Shown here one piece after another: positions 35,069 to 44,039 of a stretch of DNA of 64,000 bases; position 1 is the stretch's first letter, and each line of letters opens with the position of its first letter. The stretch is from Mesorhizobium sp. B2-1-1 (GTDB lineage Bacteria > Pseudomonadota > Alphaproteobacteria > Rhizobiales > Rhizobiaceae). A program made the translations under genes and the position numbers. A model generated the notes under the pieces. The model searched no databases and had not been told where the DNA came from. It saw nothing but the letters and a program-made list of their open reading frames with translations. The DNA lies in contig NZ_CP083954.1 in assembly GCF_006442975.2 (NCBI RefSeq), positions 1,302,001 through 1,366,000 of the forward strand. The letters are read 5' to 3'.

Positions 35069-35989
35069 TCAGGCCGCCTTTGCCCGCATGGCGTGCCGCG
35101 GCACCAGCACGTTCAAGGCGCCCGGGTGGATTTCGATGGTAATTTCGTCCTCGAGCTTGATAAGTTCACCGTCGAGGACGGCGCGGTATTTCCTGGCCGC
35201 CGACCGGATCTTCAGCACAGCCCGCTCTGTCTGATGGATTTCGACATGTTCATTGTCCCGCCATTTGCCACGCGCGACGTTGAAGAAGAACTTGACCAGT
35301 TCGGCGCGCTGCCGCGCGACCGTGACATAAATGCCGAGCACGCCGCCCGCCGGATTGTCGGCAAAGGGCAGGTGACCCTCTCCAAACAGGTTGTTGGTGA
35401 CGCCGACGCCGGTGGTTCGCGCCGTGATCTCGGCCTCGCCAATGGTCAGGGTGACCGTCATCGCCGGCGGATTCTTGATCGTCTGCCAAGCCGCTTTCGC
35501 GGATGCCCGCATCTTGCCCAGCCGGGAGCCGAACTCCATGTTCTGGCGTAGCTGCACCATCTTGGCGTGCATGCCGATCGAGAACTGATGCACGAAAGGC
35601 CGGCCATTGGCGGTGGCGATGTCCACCGCCATCACCTCGCCATCGGCGAAGGATCGCAAAGCCGCATCGAGCGTCTGCGGGATGCCGAGCCCGCGCGCGA
35701 AGAGGTTCATGGTGCCTGCGGGCAATATGGCCAGCGCCTTTTTCTTGCCCATCAGCCGCGCCGCCGCCGCCGATATCGTGCCATCGCCGCCGCCGGCGAG
35801 AATCACGTCGATGCCGCGACGCGAAGCCGCGTTGTCCAATGCCGGCACGATGTCCTTGCCGGCAACCACGTCGATATCGATGGAATGGCCTGCTGCCTCC
35901 AGCAGGTCGCGCATGCGATCGCGAAAGCCATCCAGGTCGAGGGTGCGCAAGGTGCCACCGTCCCGGTTCAGCACCGCCGCAAACCGCAT
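35069..35989 (-). CDS. Diacylglycerol/lipid kinase family protein (YegS type)
   Basis: 306 residues. DAGK catalytic domain with the nucleotide loop GGGDGT at 66-71 and LAILPAGTMNLFARGLGIP just after, plus FSIGMHAKMVQLRQNMEFG and the C-terminal YRAVLDGELIKLEDEITIEI of this family. Soluble or peripheral membrane enzyme that phosphorylates a lipid such as diacylglycerol. An EcfG promoter with 17-base spacing lies upstream, suggesting lipid adjustment under stress. ATG 35989. Confidence 0.9.
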   Translation of the reverse strand: MRFAAVLNRDGGTLRTLDLDGFRDRMRDLLEAAGHSIDIDVVAGKDIVPALDNAASRRGIDVILAGGGDGTISAAAARLMGKKKALAILPAGTMNLFARGLGIPQTLDAALRSFADGEVMAVDIATANGRPFVHQFSIGMHAKMVQLRQNMEFGSRLGKMRASAKAAWQTIKNPPAMTVTLTIGEAEITARTTGVGVTNNLFGEGHLPFADNPAGGVLGIYVTVARQRAELVKFFFNVARGKWRDNEHVEIHQTERAVLKIRSAARKYRAVLDGELIKLEDEITIEIHPGALNVLVPRHAMRAKAA

Positions 35990-36045
35990 GTCCCCTCCGT
36001 GTTCTCAAAAAAACTCCGAGCCGGAGAAGCTCCAGCCGTCGGCTG

Positions 36046-36071
36046 AACGGCGCAAGTGGCAAAAAGGTTCC
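36046..36071 (-). promoter_or_regulatory. EcfG-type promoter of the lipid kinase gene
   Basis: Minus strand: GGAAC (36067-36071), 17 bases, CGTT (36046-36049), 57 bases before ATG 35989. The 17-base spacing is allowed but less common. Confidence 0.7.
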
Positions 36072-36150
36072 GGATGATGCGGCGAATTTCCCTTTGCAGG
36101 ACGCAAGTTGCGAGCCGCGTGTGCGGAGAATATGCGTCCTGGCTTTTGTC

Positions 36151-36176
36151 GGAACAATGGGCGCAGTCACGACGTT
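36151..36176 (+). promoter_or_regulatory. EcfG-type promoter of the PRC-barrel gene
   Basis: GGAAC (36151-36155), 17 bases, CGTT (36173-36176), 90 bases before ATG 36266. Confidence 0.7.
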
Positions 36177-36265
36177 GTGATCAGGCGAATGCCGCGTTCG
36201 CCCGTCGCCGGTGACGGCGGAGGCCGGTGCGGCATGCATGAAATCAGGCACGAGGAGACACCATC

Positions 36266-37576
36266 ATGATCCGCAATCTTTTAGCCACGACTGCTCTTGC
36301 CATGTTCGTGGCGACGGGCGCGCATGCGCAGACAACTCCGACACCGGCTGCGCCTGGCGCGGAGCAACCCGCCGCTCCTGTGGTGCACGCCGAGGGCAGC
36401 ATCGCCACCAACATCATCGGTGAATCGGTTTATAACGGCACCGGCGACAATGCCGAGAATATCGGCAAAGTAACCGACATCGTCTTCGACAAGGACGGTC
36501 AGGCCAAATCCATAGTCATCGGCGTCGGGGGCTTTCTGGGCGTTGGGACGAAGAATGTCGCGTTCGATTACGACAAGCTGCAGTGGGCCGAGAAAAACGG
36601 CGACCGCTGGCTGGTCGCCCAGACGACCAAGGACCAGTTGACGGCGCAGCCGGAGTTCGACACCAAGCCCTATGCTCCGGCACCGGCCGCATCGACAGCG
36701 GCACAGGCGCCGTCAACATCCGCGCCGAGCGATACCGCCCAGGCGCCAGTCGACATGAACGCGGCTCCGGCGGAACCGGTGAAGCGCGCCGACGGCAATC
36801 TCGCCACCAATATCATCGGTGAGAGCGTCTATAACGGGACCGGCGACGATGCGCAGAACATCGGCAACGTCAACGACATCGTCCTGACCAAGGAAGGCAA
36901 GGCGCAATCACTGGTCATCGGCGTCGGCGGCTTCCTCGGCATCGGCGAGAAGAACGTCACCTATGATTTCGGCAAGGCCCAGTGGGCCGAGAAAAACGGC
37001 GACCGCTGGCTGGTGGCCCAAACCACCAAGGAAGAGCTGCAGGCATTGCCGGACTTCAACCGCAAGGCTTATGATCCGGCTCCGGTCACGACCGCATCCA
37101 ACGCACCTGCTGCGTCCACCCCGGCCGTCGCGCCGACAACCAATACGGCTCCGATGGACAAGACGGCGCAGGCCCCGTCCGCCTCCACGCCTGATGCGAC
37201 CGCTCCCGACCAGACGAAGACCGCAGCGATCGACAAATCCAAACTGACCGAAATGCCTGTCGGCGAGGTCAGGGGCGACGATCTCAAGGGTACCACAGTT
37301 TATGGCGCCAACGACGTCAAGGTCGGCGAGATCGGCGATGTCGTGCTGACGCCCGACAACAAGACCGACGCGGTCATCGTGGATGTCGGCGGTTTCCTCG
37401 GCGTCGGCGAGAAGGAAGTCGCCGTCGGCATGGACAACCTGAAATTCATGACCGACAAGGACGGTAACAAATATCTCTACACGACCTTCACCAAGGAGCA
37501 GCTCGAGGCCCAGGCCGCCTATGACAAAGGCAGCTATGCGCAGAACCGCGAGCAGCAGCGGATGATCGTGAGATAG
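36266..37576 (+). CDS. Exported protein with three PRC-barrel domains
   Basis: 436 residues. Signal peptide MIRNLLATTALAMFVATGAH (cleavage near AHA-QT). Three PRC-barrel repeats at about 40-130, 175-265 and 340-425, each with a VGGFLG(I/V)G core (IVIGVGGFLGVGTKNVAFDY, LVIGVGGFLGIGEKNVTYDF, VIVDVGGFLGVGEKEVAVGM), joined by low-complexity Ala/Pro/Thr linkers. Repeats 1 and 2 are near copies, which indicates recent internal duplication. Likely periplasmic; stress-regulated through an EcfG promoter. Molecular role unknown. Confidence 0.88.
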   Translation: MIRNLLATTALAMFVATGAHAQTTPTPAAPGAEQPAAPVVHAEGSIATNIIGESVYNGTGDNAENIGKVTDIVFDKDGQAKSIVIGVGGFLGVGTKNVAFDYDKLQWAEKNGDRWLVAQTTKDQLTAQPEFDTKPYAPAPAASTAAQAPSTSAPSDTAQAPVDMNAAPAEPVKRADGNLATNIIGESVYNGTGDDAQNIGNVNDIVLTKEGKAQSLVIGVGGFLGIGEKNVTYDFGKAQWAEKNGDRWLVAQTTKEELQALPDFNRKAYDPAPVTTASNAPAASTPAVAPTTNTAPMDKTAQAPSASTPDATAPDQTKTAAIDKSKLTEMPVGEVRGDDLKGTTVYGANDVKVGEIGDVVLTPDNKTDAVIVDVGGFLGVGEKEVAVGMDNLKFMTDKDGNKYLYTTFTKEQLEAQAAYDKGSYAQNREQQRMIVR

Positions 37577-37583
37577 CAACAAC

Positions 37584-37631
37584 GGCAGTAGGGCAGTAGG
37601 GCAGTAGGGCAGTAGGGCAGTAGGGCAGTAG
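37584..37631. repeat. Tandem octamer repeat, six copies
   Basis: Six head-to-tail copies of GGCAGTAG with no mismatch. The array starts eight bases after the PRC-barrel stop and runs into the hairpin at 37620-37658. Perfect short repeats of this kind are prone to copy-number change by slippage. Confidence 0.95.
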
Positions 37632-37658
37632 GGATTCCCTATTCCCCTACTGCCCTAC
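37620..37658. terminator. 14-bp perfect hairpin at convergent gene ends
   Basis: GTAGGGCAGTAGGG (37620-37633), 11-base loop, CCCTACTGCCCTAC (37645-37658). It overlaps the octamer array and the last codons of the sulfatase gene. It probably acts as a structural terminator or 3-prime-end barrier; there is no T run. Confidence 0.65.
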
Positions 37659-39204
37659 TTACACAGCCCACAACGCCATCCCTGGTCAGCTCCGCCAGCG
37701 CCAGCGACTGGTCGAGATGTTCGGCCCGCCAGGCAAGCAGCCGTTCGGCGAACTCGAGCCTGGTCGGGAGATAGGCGGGATCGGCGGCGAGATTGGCGAG
37801 CTCGGCGGGATCCTTCTCCAGGTCGAACAGCAAGGGCGGCAGGCCGCCGCCGAAATGCACATATTTGAATTTTTCCGTGCGGATCACGGCGAGATTGCAC
37901 TGGCGCGAGGCATGGCCGAAATGCCGTTCGGCTTCGCCTTCCGCGATCGAACGAAAATCGAATTCCCAATGCGCGGCGTCGCGCCAGTCCGACGGCTCCT
38001 CGCCGACGATGAACGGCCGCAGCGAGTGACCGTCGAGATGCGGCGCCGGTTCGCCGCCCAGCAGGTCGAGCAAGGTCGGCAATATGTCCACCGCCTCGGT
38101 AAAGCGGTCGACGGCCACGCCTGCGGTGTGGCCGTGACGCGGGTCGCGGATGACCAGGGGGATATGATAGCTAGCGTCGAAGAAGCCGCCTTTGCCCAGC
38201 ATGAAATGGTCGCCCATCATCTCGGCATGGTCGGAGGTAAGCACAACGATCGTGTCGTCCCACGCGCCCGCCGTCTTGACCGCCTGCCAGATACGGCCGA
38301 GCTGCGCATCGACTTCCGAGATCATGCCGTAATAGATCGCGCGGATGCGGCGGAAATCATCCTCGCTCCAGTCATGTACGCTGCCGGCGGCGCCAGGTCG
38401 AAACTTGTGCTTTTTCTGCCTGCCGAAATCGTAGGCGAGATAGGGATGGCTGTCCGCCTCTTTCTGCCAGCCTGCCGCGCGGCGAAAGCCGGGGCCGTCG
38501 GCGGGGTCGTACATCGCGTCGTATGGTGCAGGCGCGATGAAGGGCGGATGTGGGCTGATGAAAGAGAGATGCGCGAACCAGGGCGCGGCATGATCCTGTT
38601 CGCCCAGCCATCGGATGAATTCGCCGGCAAGAAAAGCCGTCGGCGTCTGCTCCTTCGAATAGACGGGCGGCGCAGTCGTCACGGAGCCGGCGTCGCCTGC
38701 CCCGTTCGCCGGTCGATGGATCGCGGGGGAGCCGGCGTCGGTATCGATGCCCTGCATTCCCAGCCATGACAGCCACTGCTTCTGATGCTCTGGCAGCAAT
38801 TGGCGCACCGTGAAACCAGGAAGCACGCCTTCATAGCTTCGCAGCCGCGGATCAGCCGGAGCGAGCCGGCGCGGATCCAGCGATACGTCGGTGTAGCCGA
38901 ACAGCGTCGGATCGTAGCCCAGCGCGCGCGCCGAAAGCGCTATATTGCCGTGACGGGCATCGAGCGGCGTGCCGTTGCGGCAAACCCGGTTATTCATCTG
39001 GTAGAGGCCGGTATAGAGGCAGGCACGGGCCGGCGAGCAGGGTGCCGCGCCGCCATAGTGCCGCTTGAACAATACGCCTTCCGCTGCCAATGCGTCGGCA
39101 TTCGGCGTCTTCACCAGGGGATGGCCGGCCGCCGAAAGGCAATCGCCGCGCCATTGGTCGCAGGTGATCAGGAGAACGTTCGGACGCCTGCCTTTTCCGG
39201 TCAC
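37639..39204 (-). CDS. Sulfatase/phosphonate monoester hydrolase-type enzyme
   Basis: 521 residues of the alkaline-phosphatase superfamily. Metal site at the N-terminus (NVLLITCDQWRGD) and the formylglycine motif CSPARACLYTG with Cys56 for post-translational oxidation. Further metal ligands lie in VVLTSDHAEMMGDH near residue 310. Sulfate-ester or phosphonate-ester specificity cannot be decided. GTG 39204 was chosen (AAGGAT nine bases upstream); the frame is open to 39297. The last residues (SRAVGE) are encoded inside the hairpin repeat, so the original C-terminus may have been altered by the repeat. No signal peptide. Confidence 0.88.
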   Translation of the reverse strand: MTGKGRRPNVLLITCDQWRGDCLSAAGHPLVKTPNADALAAEGVLFKRHYGGAAPCSPARACLYTGLYQMNNRVCRNGTPLDARHGNIALSARALGYDPTLFGYTDVSLDPRRLAPADPRLRSYEGVLPGFTVRQLLPEHQKQWLSWLGMQGIDTDAGSPAIHRPANGAGDAGSVTTAPPVYSKEQTPTAFLAGEFIRWLGEQDHAAPWFAHLSFISPHPPFIAPAPYDAMYDPADGPGFRRAAGWQKEADSHPYLAYDFGRQKKHKFRPGAAGSVHDWSEDDFRRIRAIYYGMISEVDAQLGRIWQAVKTAGAWDDTIVVLTSDHAEMMGDHFMLGKGGFFDASYHIPLVIRDPRHGHTAGVAVDRFTEAVDILPTLLDLLGGEPAPHLDGHSLRPFIVGEEPSDWRDAAHWEFDFRSIAEGEAERHFGHASRQCNLAVIRTEKFKYVHFGGGLPPLLFDLEKDPAELANLAADPAYLPTRLEFAERLLAWRAEHLDQSLALAELTRDGVVGCVSRAVGE

Positions 39205-39425
39205 TGGCGATAATCCTTGGCTAATGTGCGAGCGTCGCTCATGGAACCGAAATCCCGCCCCGGCGCAAGCCCGGGCTGCTGGTGGTTCGGTGAACAAACT
39301 GCTTTCGATTGTTCACTTCCAGAGTACAGTCCATCCCGTCTTTGTCGCCTTTGACGGGAACAGGCCGATGCTCATATTGGCGAGGACAGCGGCAGGGGCC
39401 GCAATAGAACAAGGGAGCAGCACTC

Positions 39426-40373
39426 ATGCTCGACCAGATCAAGGGTTTGCATCACGTCACCTCGATGGCCAGCGATGCCCGCCAGAACAATGAGTTCTTC
39501 ACTGGGAAGCTCGGCCTGCGCCGGGTCAAGAAAACGGTCAATTTCGACGCGCCCGACGTCTACCACCTCTACTATGCCGACGAGCTCGGCACGCCGGGTT
39601 CGGTGATGACCTATTTTCCGTTTCCCAATATCGGCAAGGGCCGTCACGGCGTCGGCGAAGTCGGCACCACCGCCTATTCGGTGCCGGAAGGCACGCTCGC
39701 CTATTGGGAAAGGCGCTTCGCCGAGGAAGGTATCGCCGGCCTTTCGCGCGAAGAGACCTTTGGCGAGAAGCGTCTGGCCTTCGCCGGACCGGACGGCGAC
39801 GGTTTCGCGCTCGTCGAGGACAGGGCCGACACGCGCGCGCCATGGGCGAAGGGCGGCATTCCCGCCGACGAGGCGATCCGGGGCTTTCACTCCGTGTCGC
39901 TGCGCCTGAAGGATGGCGGCGCCACCGAGGAACTCTTGAAGTTCATGGGCTATGAGGAGCTCGACAAATCCGGCAATGTCAGGCGGCTGGCGATCAGGAA
40001 CGGCAATGGCGCCGACGTCGTCGACATCGAATCGCTACCCGGTGCCGCCTTTGCCGATCTCGGCGCGGGCTCGGTCCATCACGTCGCTTTCGCCGTCGAG
40101 GATCGCGCCAGGCAGCTCGAAGTGCGCAAGGCGCTGATGGATACCGGCTACCAGGTGACGCCAGTGATCGACCGCGATTACTTCTGGGCGATCTATTTCC
40201 GCACGCCGGGCGGCGTTCTGTTCGAAGTCGCCACCAACGAGCCGGGCTTCGACCGCGACGAGGACACCGCCCATCTCGGTGAAGCTTTGAAGCTGCCGGC
40301 GCAGCATCAACACCTGCGGCCCTATCTCGAACAGCATCTGCAGAAGCTGGAAGACCGAGGGGCGGGGTCATGA
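39426..40373 (+). CDS. VOC-type ring-cleaving dioxygenase (MhqO/LinE-like)
   Basis: 315 residues with two VOC halves: GLHHVTSMASDARQNNEFFT at the start (metal His near residues 9-10) and GSVHHVAFAVEDRARQLEVR in the second half, with Glu in GGVLFEVATNEPGF as the third ligand. Such enzymes cleave hydroquinone or catechol-like rings. It overlaps the esterase gene by four bases (ATGA). Together with the next two genes it forms an Mhq-like quinone detoxification operon by analogy. Confidence 0.87.
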   Translation: MLDQIKGLHHVTSMASDARQNNEFFTGKLGLRRVKKTVNFDAPDVYHLYYADELGTPGSVMTYFPFPNIGKGRHGVGEVGTTAYSVPEGTLAYWERRFAEEGIAGLSREETFGEKRLAFAGPDGDGFALVEDRADTRAPWAKGGIPADEAIRGFHSVSLRLKDGGATEELLKFMGYEELDKSGNVRRLAIRNGNGADVVDIESLPGAAFADLGAGSVHHVAFAVEDRARQLEVRKALMDTGYQVTPVIDRDYFWAIYFRTPGGVLFEVATNEPGFDRDEDTAHLGEALKLPAQHQHLRPYLEQHLQKLEDRGAGS

Positions 40374-40999
40374 GCACAGACAGCTACATCCACAAGGTGC
40401 TGCCCGGTTCGCCGGGCGGTCCGCTGCTCTTCGTCTTCCATGGCACCGGAGGCGACGAGGGCCAGCTCGTCTCGCTGGGGCGCGATCTCGCGCCCCAGGC
40501 AACCATCATCTCGCCACGCGGCGATGTGTCTGAACAAGGCGCTGCGCGCTTTTTCCGTCGCACCGGCGAGGGCGTCTATGACATGCAGGACCTGGCGCGC
40601 GCGACTCGGAAGATGGCGGGCTTCGTCAAGGCGCAGATAGCAGCGGCGAAGCCGTCGGCGATACACGCTCTCGGCTACTCCAACGGCGCCAACATCCTGG
40701 CGTCGCTGCTGTTCGAAGCCCCTGACCTGTTCGACGCGGCGGTGCTGATGCACCCGCTGATCCCGTTCGAACCGGAGGTGAACGGCAGTCTTGCCGGGCG
40801 CCGCATTCTGGTGACCGCCGGCAGGCGGGATCCGATCTGTCCGCCGAACCTGACTTCGCGGCTCGAAGCCTATTTGCGCGCCGATGGCGCCGATGTCACA
40901 GTGGAGTGGCATGAAGGCGGGCACGAAGTGCGGCCGAACGAAATCGAGGCGGCGCGGCAGCTCCTTGCCGGCGTGGCCCAAGGAGTAAGTGATGCCTGA
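40370..40999 (+). CDS. Alpha/beta-hydrolase, carboxylesterase (MhqD-like)
   Basis: 209 residues, compact phospholipase/carboxylesterase fold. Oxyanion region VFHGTGGDEGQL, nucleophile Ser in ALGYSNGANILASL (about residue 104), acid in AGRRDPICPP and His in EGGHEVRPNE. Pairing with a ring-cleaving dioxygenase is the same as MhqO-MhqD/LinE contexts; substrate unknown. Confidence 0.87.
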   Translation: MSTDSYIHKVLPGSPGGPLLFVFHGTGGDEGQLVSLGRDLAPQATIISPRGDVSEQGAARFFRRTGEGVYDMQDLARATRKMAGFVKAQIAAAKPSAIHALGYSNGANILASLLFEAPDLFDAAVLMHPLIPFEPEVNGSLAGRRILVTAGRRDPICPPNLTSRLEAYLRADGADVTVEWHEGGHEVRPNEIEAARQLLAGVAQGVSDA

Positions 41000-41291
41000 C
41001 CAACTGCCGGAGATCGAACTCGAAGATCGTGGTTCCAAGGGCCGCTACGTGCTGCGTGGTCCGGGCGGCGCCGAGGCGGAGATGACCTTCACCAGGATCG
41101 GCGAGCACCAGATCATCATCGACCACACCGAAGTGCCCGACGCGTTTCGCGGCCAGGGTGCCGGGCTTCGGCTCGTCACCCGCGCCGTCGAGGACGCGCG
41201 CGCGGCGGGCAAGAAGATCATCCCGCTCTGTCCCTTTGCCAACGCCCAGTTCCGCCGTCATCCGGAGTGGGCCGACGTGCTGAAGGGGTAG
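40992..41291 (+). CDS. GNAT-like N-acetyltransferase (YjdJ type)
   Basis: 99 residues, the short GNAT form: HTEVPDAFRGQGAGLRLVTR carries the acetyl-CoA pyrophosphate loop (RGQGAG), and IIPLCPFANAQFRRHPEW is the typical end. ATG 40992 overlaps the stop of the esterase gene; AAGGAG lies six bases upstream. Third gene of the operon. Confidence 0.88.
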   Translation: MPDQLPEIELEDRGSKGRYVLRGPGGAEAEMTFTRIGEHQIIIDHTEVPDAFRGQGAGLRLVTRAVEDARAAGKKIIPLCPFANAQFRRHPEWADVLKG

Positions 41292-41443
41292 GATCAGCCG
41301 GCGCTTTGCCAGTCCGGACCCTCGGGAGTAAAACAGTGTGATAGGCCAGCACGGCTTTGGCATTTGCACGCTCGGCCCATCTTGCCTAAGTAGATATGAT
41401 ATATCGCGGGCGGCGTGCGCACATCGAACCGAATGATCCCTTC

Positions 41444-42502
41444 ATGACCGAAACCGATCTCGTTCCCGTCTTCGACGGCCATAACGACACGCTGCTCAGA
41501 CTCTATCAGTCGAAAGACCCGGACGTCGGAAAGCTGTTCATGGAAGGGAAATCGGGCGGCCATATCGACCTGCCGCGCGCACGGGCCGGCGGGTTCGCCG
41601 GCGGCATGTTCGCGATCTTCCCGCCCCCTGTCGAGAGAGGCCGGCGCGGCGCTGTCCCGTCGACGCCCAGCGATGCCGAGCCGTTGCCGCCCGAACTCCC
41701 GCACAGCGATGCGCTGGCCTCGACGATCGCGATGGCCTCGATCCTGTTCAGGCTGGAACGGGCCGGAGCGCTGAGCGTCTGCCGCAATGCCGCAGATGTG
41801 CGCGGCGCCATGGTGCGCGACTCGATCGCTGCGGTATTCCATATCGAAGGGGTCGAGGCGATCGATCCCGAACTCACCATGCTCGACGTGCTGCATGCCG
41901 CCGGCTTGCGCTCGCTCGGCATCGTCTGGAGCCGCCCGAACGCTTTCGGCCATGGCGTGCCGTTCCGCTTTCCGTCCTCGCCCGATACCGGTCCCGGCTT
42001 GACCGATGCCGGCAAGGCGCTGGTCAAGGCCTGCAACCAACTCAGGATCATGATCGACCTGTCGCATCTCAACGAGAAGGGCTTTCGCGATGTCGCCGCG
42101 CTCAGCGATGCGCCGCTGGTCGCGACCCATTCCAACGTGCATGCGATCTGCGGCCACTCACGCAATCTCACCGACTGGCAGCTCGGCGCGATTCGCGAAA
42201 CCGGCGGCATGGTCGGGCTGAACTTCGCCACCGGCTTCCTGCGCGAGGACGGAAAGATGAATGCCGATACCGGCCTCGACATCATGGTGCGCCACATCGA
42301 TTCCCTGCTGCAGGCGCTGGGTGAGGATGGGGTTGGCCTCGGCTCCGATTTCGACGGAGCCATGATCCCGGCCGTCATTGGCGACGCCGCCGGTCTGCCG
42401 AAGCTCATCGATGCGCTCGCCGCACGCGGCTTCGGCCGCGCGCTGATCGAAAAGATCGCCTACCGAAACTGGCTGGCCATGCTGGAAAGAACCATAGGAT
42501 AG
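41444..42502 (+). CDS. Membrane-dipeptidase-type M19 peptidase
   Basis: 352 residues of the renal dipeptidase family, a zinc-dependent TIM barrel. Zn ligands are His13 and Asp15 (VFDGHNDTLL), the bridging Glu in VFHIEGVEAID, His in MIDLSHLNEKG and in ATHSNVHAICGH, and Asp in GLGSDFDGAMIP. ATG 41444 starts next to the conserved core; ATG 41396 would add 16 basic residues. Its place beside an amine cluster may be incidental. Confidence 0.9.
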   Translation: MTETDLVPVFDGHNDTLLRLYQSKDPDVGKLFMEGKSGGHIDLPRARAGGFAGGMFAIFPPPVERGRRGAVPSTPSDAEPLPPELPHSDALASTIAMASILFRLERAGALSVCRNAADVRGAMVRDSIAAVFHIEGVEAIDPELTMLDVLHAAGLRSLGIVWSRPNAFGHGVPFRFPSSPDTGPGLTDAGKALVKACNQLRIMIDLSHLNEKGFRDVAALSDAPLVATHSNVHAICGHSRNLTDWQLGAIRETGGMVGLNFATGFLREDGKMNADTGLDIMVRHIDSLLQALGEDGVGLGSDFDGAMIPAVIGDAAGLPKLIDALAARGFGRALIEKIAYRNWLAMLERTIG

Positions 42503-42507
42503 GCAGG

Positions 42508-42762
42508 TCAGCCGAACCCCATGCGCTTCAGCCAGTCCTTGCCGACGCCGCGGTCGCGGATGATCGGCAGCGGGTTTTCCGAATCGAGCCGCGCGCAGAT
42601 GCGGTAGACCTCAAGCGTCTCGGCGCTCATCTCGCCGCGCTTGTAGAAGAACATGGCGGCGGCATAGCGTGTGCGGCCCGACCATTTTTCGCCGAGCGGC
42701 GTGTTGACCAGTTCCCACTGTTCGGCCGCCTCTTCTTGCTGCTTGTCGGCTTCCTCGTCCAT
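42508..42762 (-). CDS. Hypothetical protein, last gene of the aminomethyltransferase operon
   Basis: 84 residues, acidic N-terminus (MDEEADKQQEEAAEQWELVN) then a conserved-looking part with TRYAAAMFFYKRGEMSAETL, YRICARLDSENPLPIIRDRG and a WLKRMGFG end. No domain recognised. It starts two bases after the stop of the GcvT-like gene, so the two are co-transcribed and probably linked in function. Confidence 0.7.
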   Translation of the reverse strand: MDEEADKQQEEAAEQWELVNTPLGEKWSGRTRYAAAMFFYKRGEMSAETLEVYRICARLDSENPLPIIRDRGVGKDWLKRMGFG

Positions 42763-42764
42763 GG

Positions 42765-43988
42765 TCAGAAATCCGCCGGCGGATTGGCGGTGCGGCGATC
42801 GAGCTTGATGAACGGCCGCGGCACCACCTTGGCCCGCTTCATCAGCTTTTGGTATTGCAGCTCGCGCATTGCGTAGATCTCGACCCAGAGGTCGTCGACG
42901 ACAGTATCACCATATGGTCGCACCAGCGAAGCGATGGCGATGTTGCGCTTGGCCATCGGCGACCACATGGCGGCGCTGACCAGCCCGACCTCCTGGCTCT
43001 TTCTGTGATAGACGATGGCGTGTTCGGCCGGGATGTTGCCTTCGATCTCCAGCCCGACCAGCACATGCCGCAGCTTGCGCTTGGCGCGCGCCTCGAAGAT
43101 GGCGCGACGGCCGTTGAAATGGGCCTTTTCCAGATCAATCATGAAGCCGAGCCCGATCTCGTCGGGCATGCGCAAGCGGTCGGCGCGGATGGCGTGTTCG
43201 GCTGTCGTGAAGTCGGCATTGGCGACGATCAGCCCGGCTTCGAGTCGGGCGCGGTTGAGCGCGGTGTAGCCGATGGCGCGGATGCCGCGCAGTTCGCCGG
43301 CCGCCATCAGCCGGTCCCACAGGCTCAGCGCCTTGTCGGCCGGCATGAACAGTTCATAGCCGAGATCGCCGGTGAAGCCGGTGCGCGAGATGGTGACGGT
43401 TTCGCCATCATGCGGGAATTCGGCGAGGTCGAATGCCTTCAGCTTTTCGACATCGGCAAAACCGGCATCACGCAGCACGGCGAAAGAGGTCGGACCTTGC
43501 AGTGCCAGGCCCGCGACGGCTTCGGTCTCTTCCTCCACCGTCACATCGAACCCGAGGGCGCTGTCGAGCAGCCAAGGCAAATGCCGCTCCTGCGAGCACA
43601 GTCGGAACCGCCTTGGCGAGAGCCGGAACAGCGTGCCGTCATCGAGGACGAAGCCGTCGTCGTTGCACCACGCGGTGTAATGGACGCGGCCCGGCTTCAG
43701 CCTGGTCACGTCGCGCAGCGTGACGCGGTCGAGGAAGGCCTCGGCGTCCGGTCCCTCGACGCGGTACTTGGTCATCGGCGAGATGTCGAAGAGTGCCGCC
43801 TGGCTGCGAATGGCGAAATATTCCAGCTCCTCGTCCCACAGCGAATGCGGGGCGCGGTAGCCCGCCCAGTTGTACCAATCCTGGGTCTTGGCCAGAGCAT
43901 CGATGCGCGGCTGGAACGGCGTGCCGAGACGCAACGTGTGGAAGTGGGATTGGGCGGCGATGCGGGCGGATGATGGTTGCTGATTCAT
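42765..43988 (-). CDS. GcvT-like aminomethyltransferase / demethylase
   Basis: 407 residues of the glycine-cleavage T-protein / dimethylglycine demethylase fold, which transfers a methyl or methylene group to tetrahydrofolate. Seen: [52 protein letters not shown], and [20 protein letters not shown]. No H- or P-protein gene is nearby, so it is not part of a glycine cleavage operon; it more likely demethylates an N-methyl compound handled by the FAD enzymes upstream. GAAGGA precedes ATG. Confidence 0.87.
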   Translation of the reverse strand: MNQQPSSARIAAQSHFHTLRLGTPFQPRIDALAKTQDWYNWAGYRAPHSLWDEELEYFAIRSQAALFDISPMTKYRVEGPDAEAFLDRVTLRDVTRLKPGRVHYTAWCNDDGFVLDDGTLFRLSPRRFRLCSQERHLPWLLDSALGFDVTVEEETEAVAGLALQGPTSFAVLRDAGFADVEKLKAFDLAEFPHDGETVTISRTGFTGDLGYELFMPADKALSLWDRLMAAGELRGIRAIGYTALNRARLEAGLIVANADFTTAEHAIRADRLRMPDEIGLGFMIDLEKAHFNGRRAIFEARAKRKLRHVLVGLEIEGNIPAEHAIVYHRKSQEVGLVSAAMWSPMAKRNIAIASLVRPYGDTVVDDLWVEIYAMRELQYQKLMKRAKVVPRPFIKLDRRTANPPADF

Positions 43989-44039
43989 GCTGGCGATCCT
44001 TCGCCGTAGAACGCGACCGCGGCCAACTGAAACATCGCC

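Noticed and set aside
37584..37631. Tandem repeats as a CRISPR array
   Set aside because: Units are eight bases with no spacers and no cas genes nearby.
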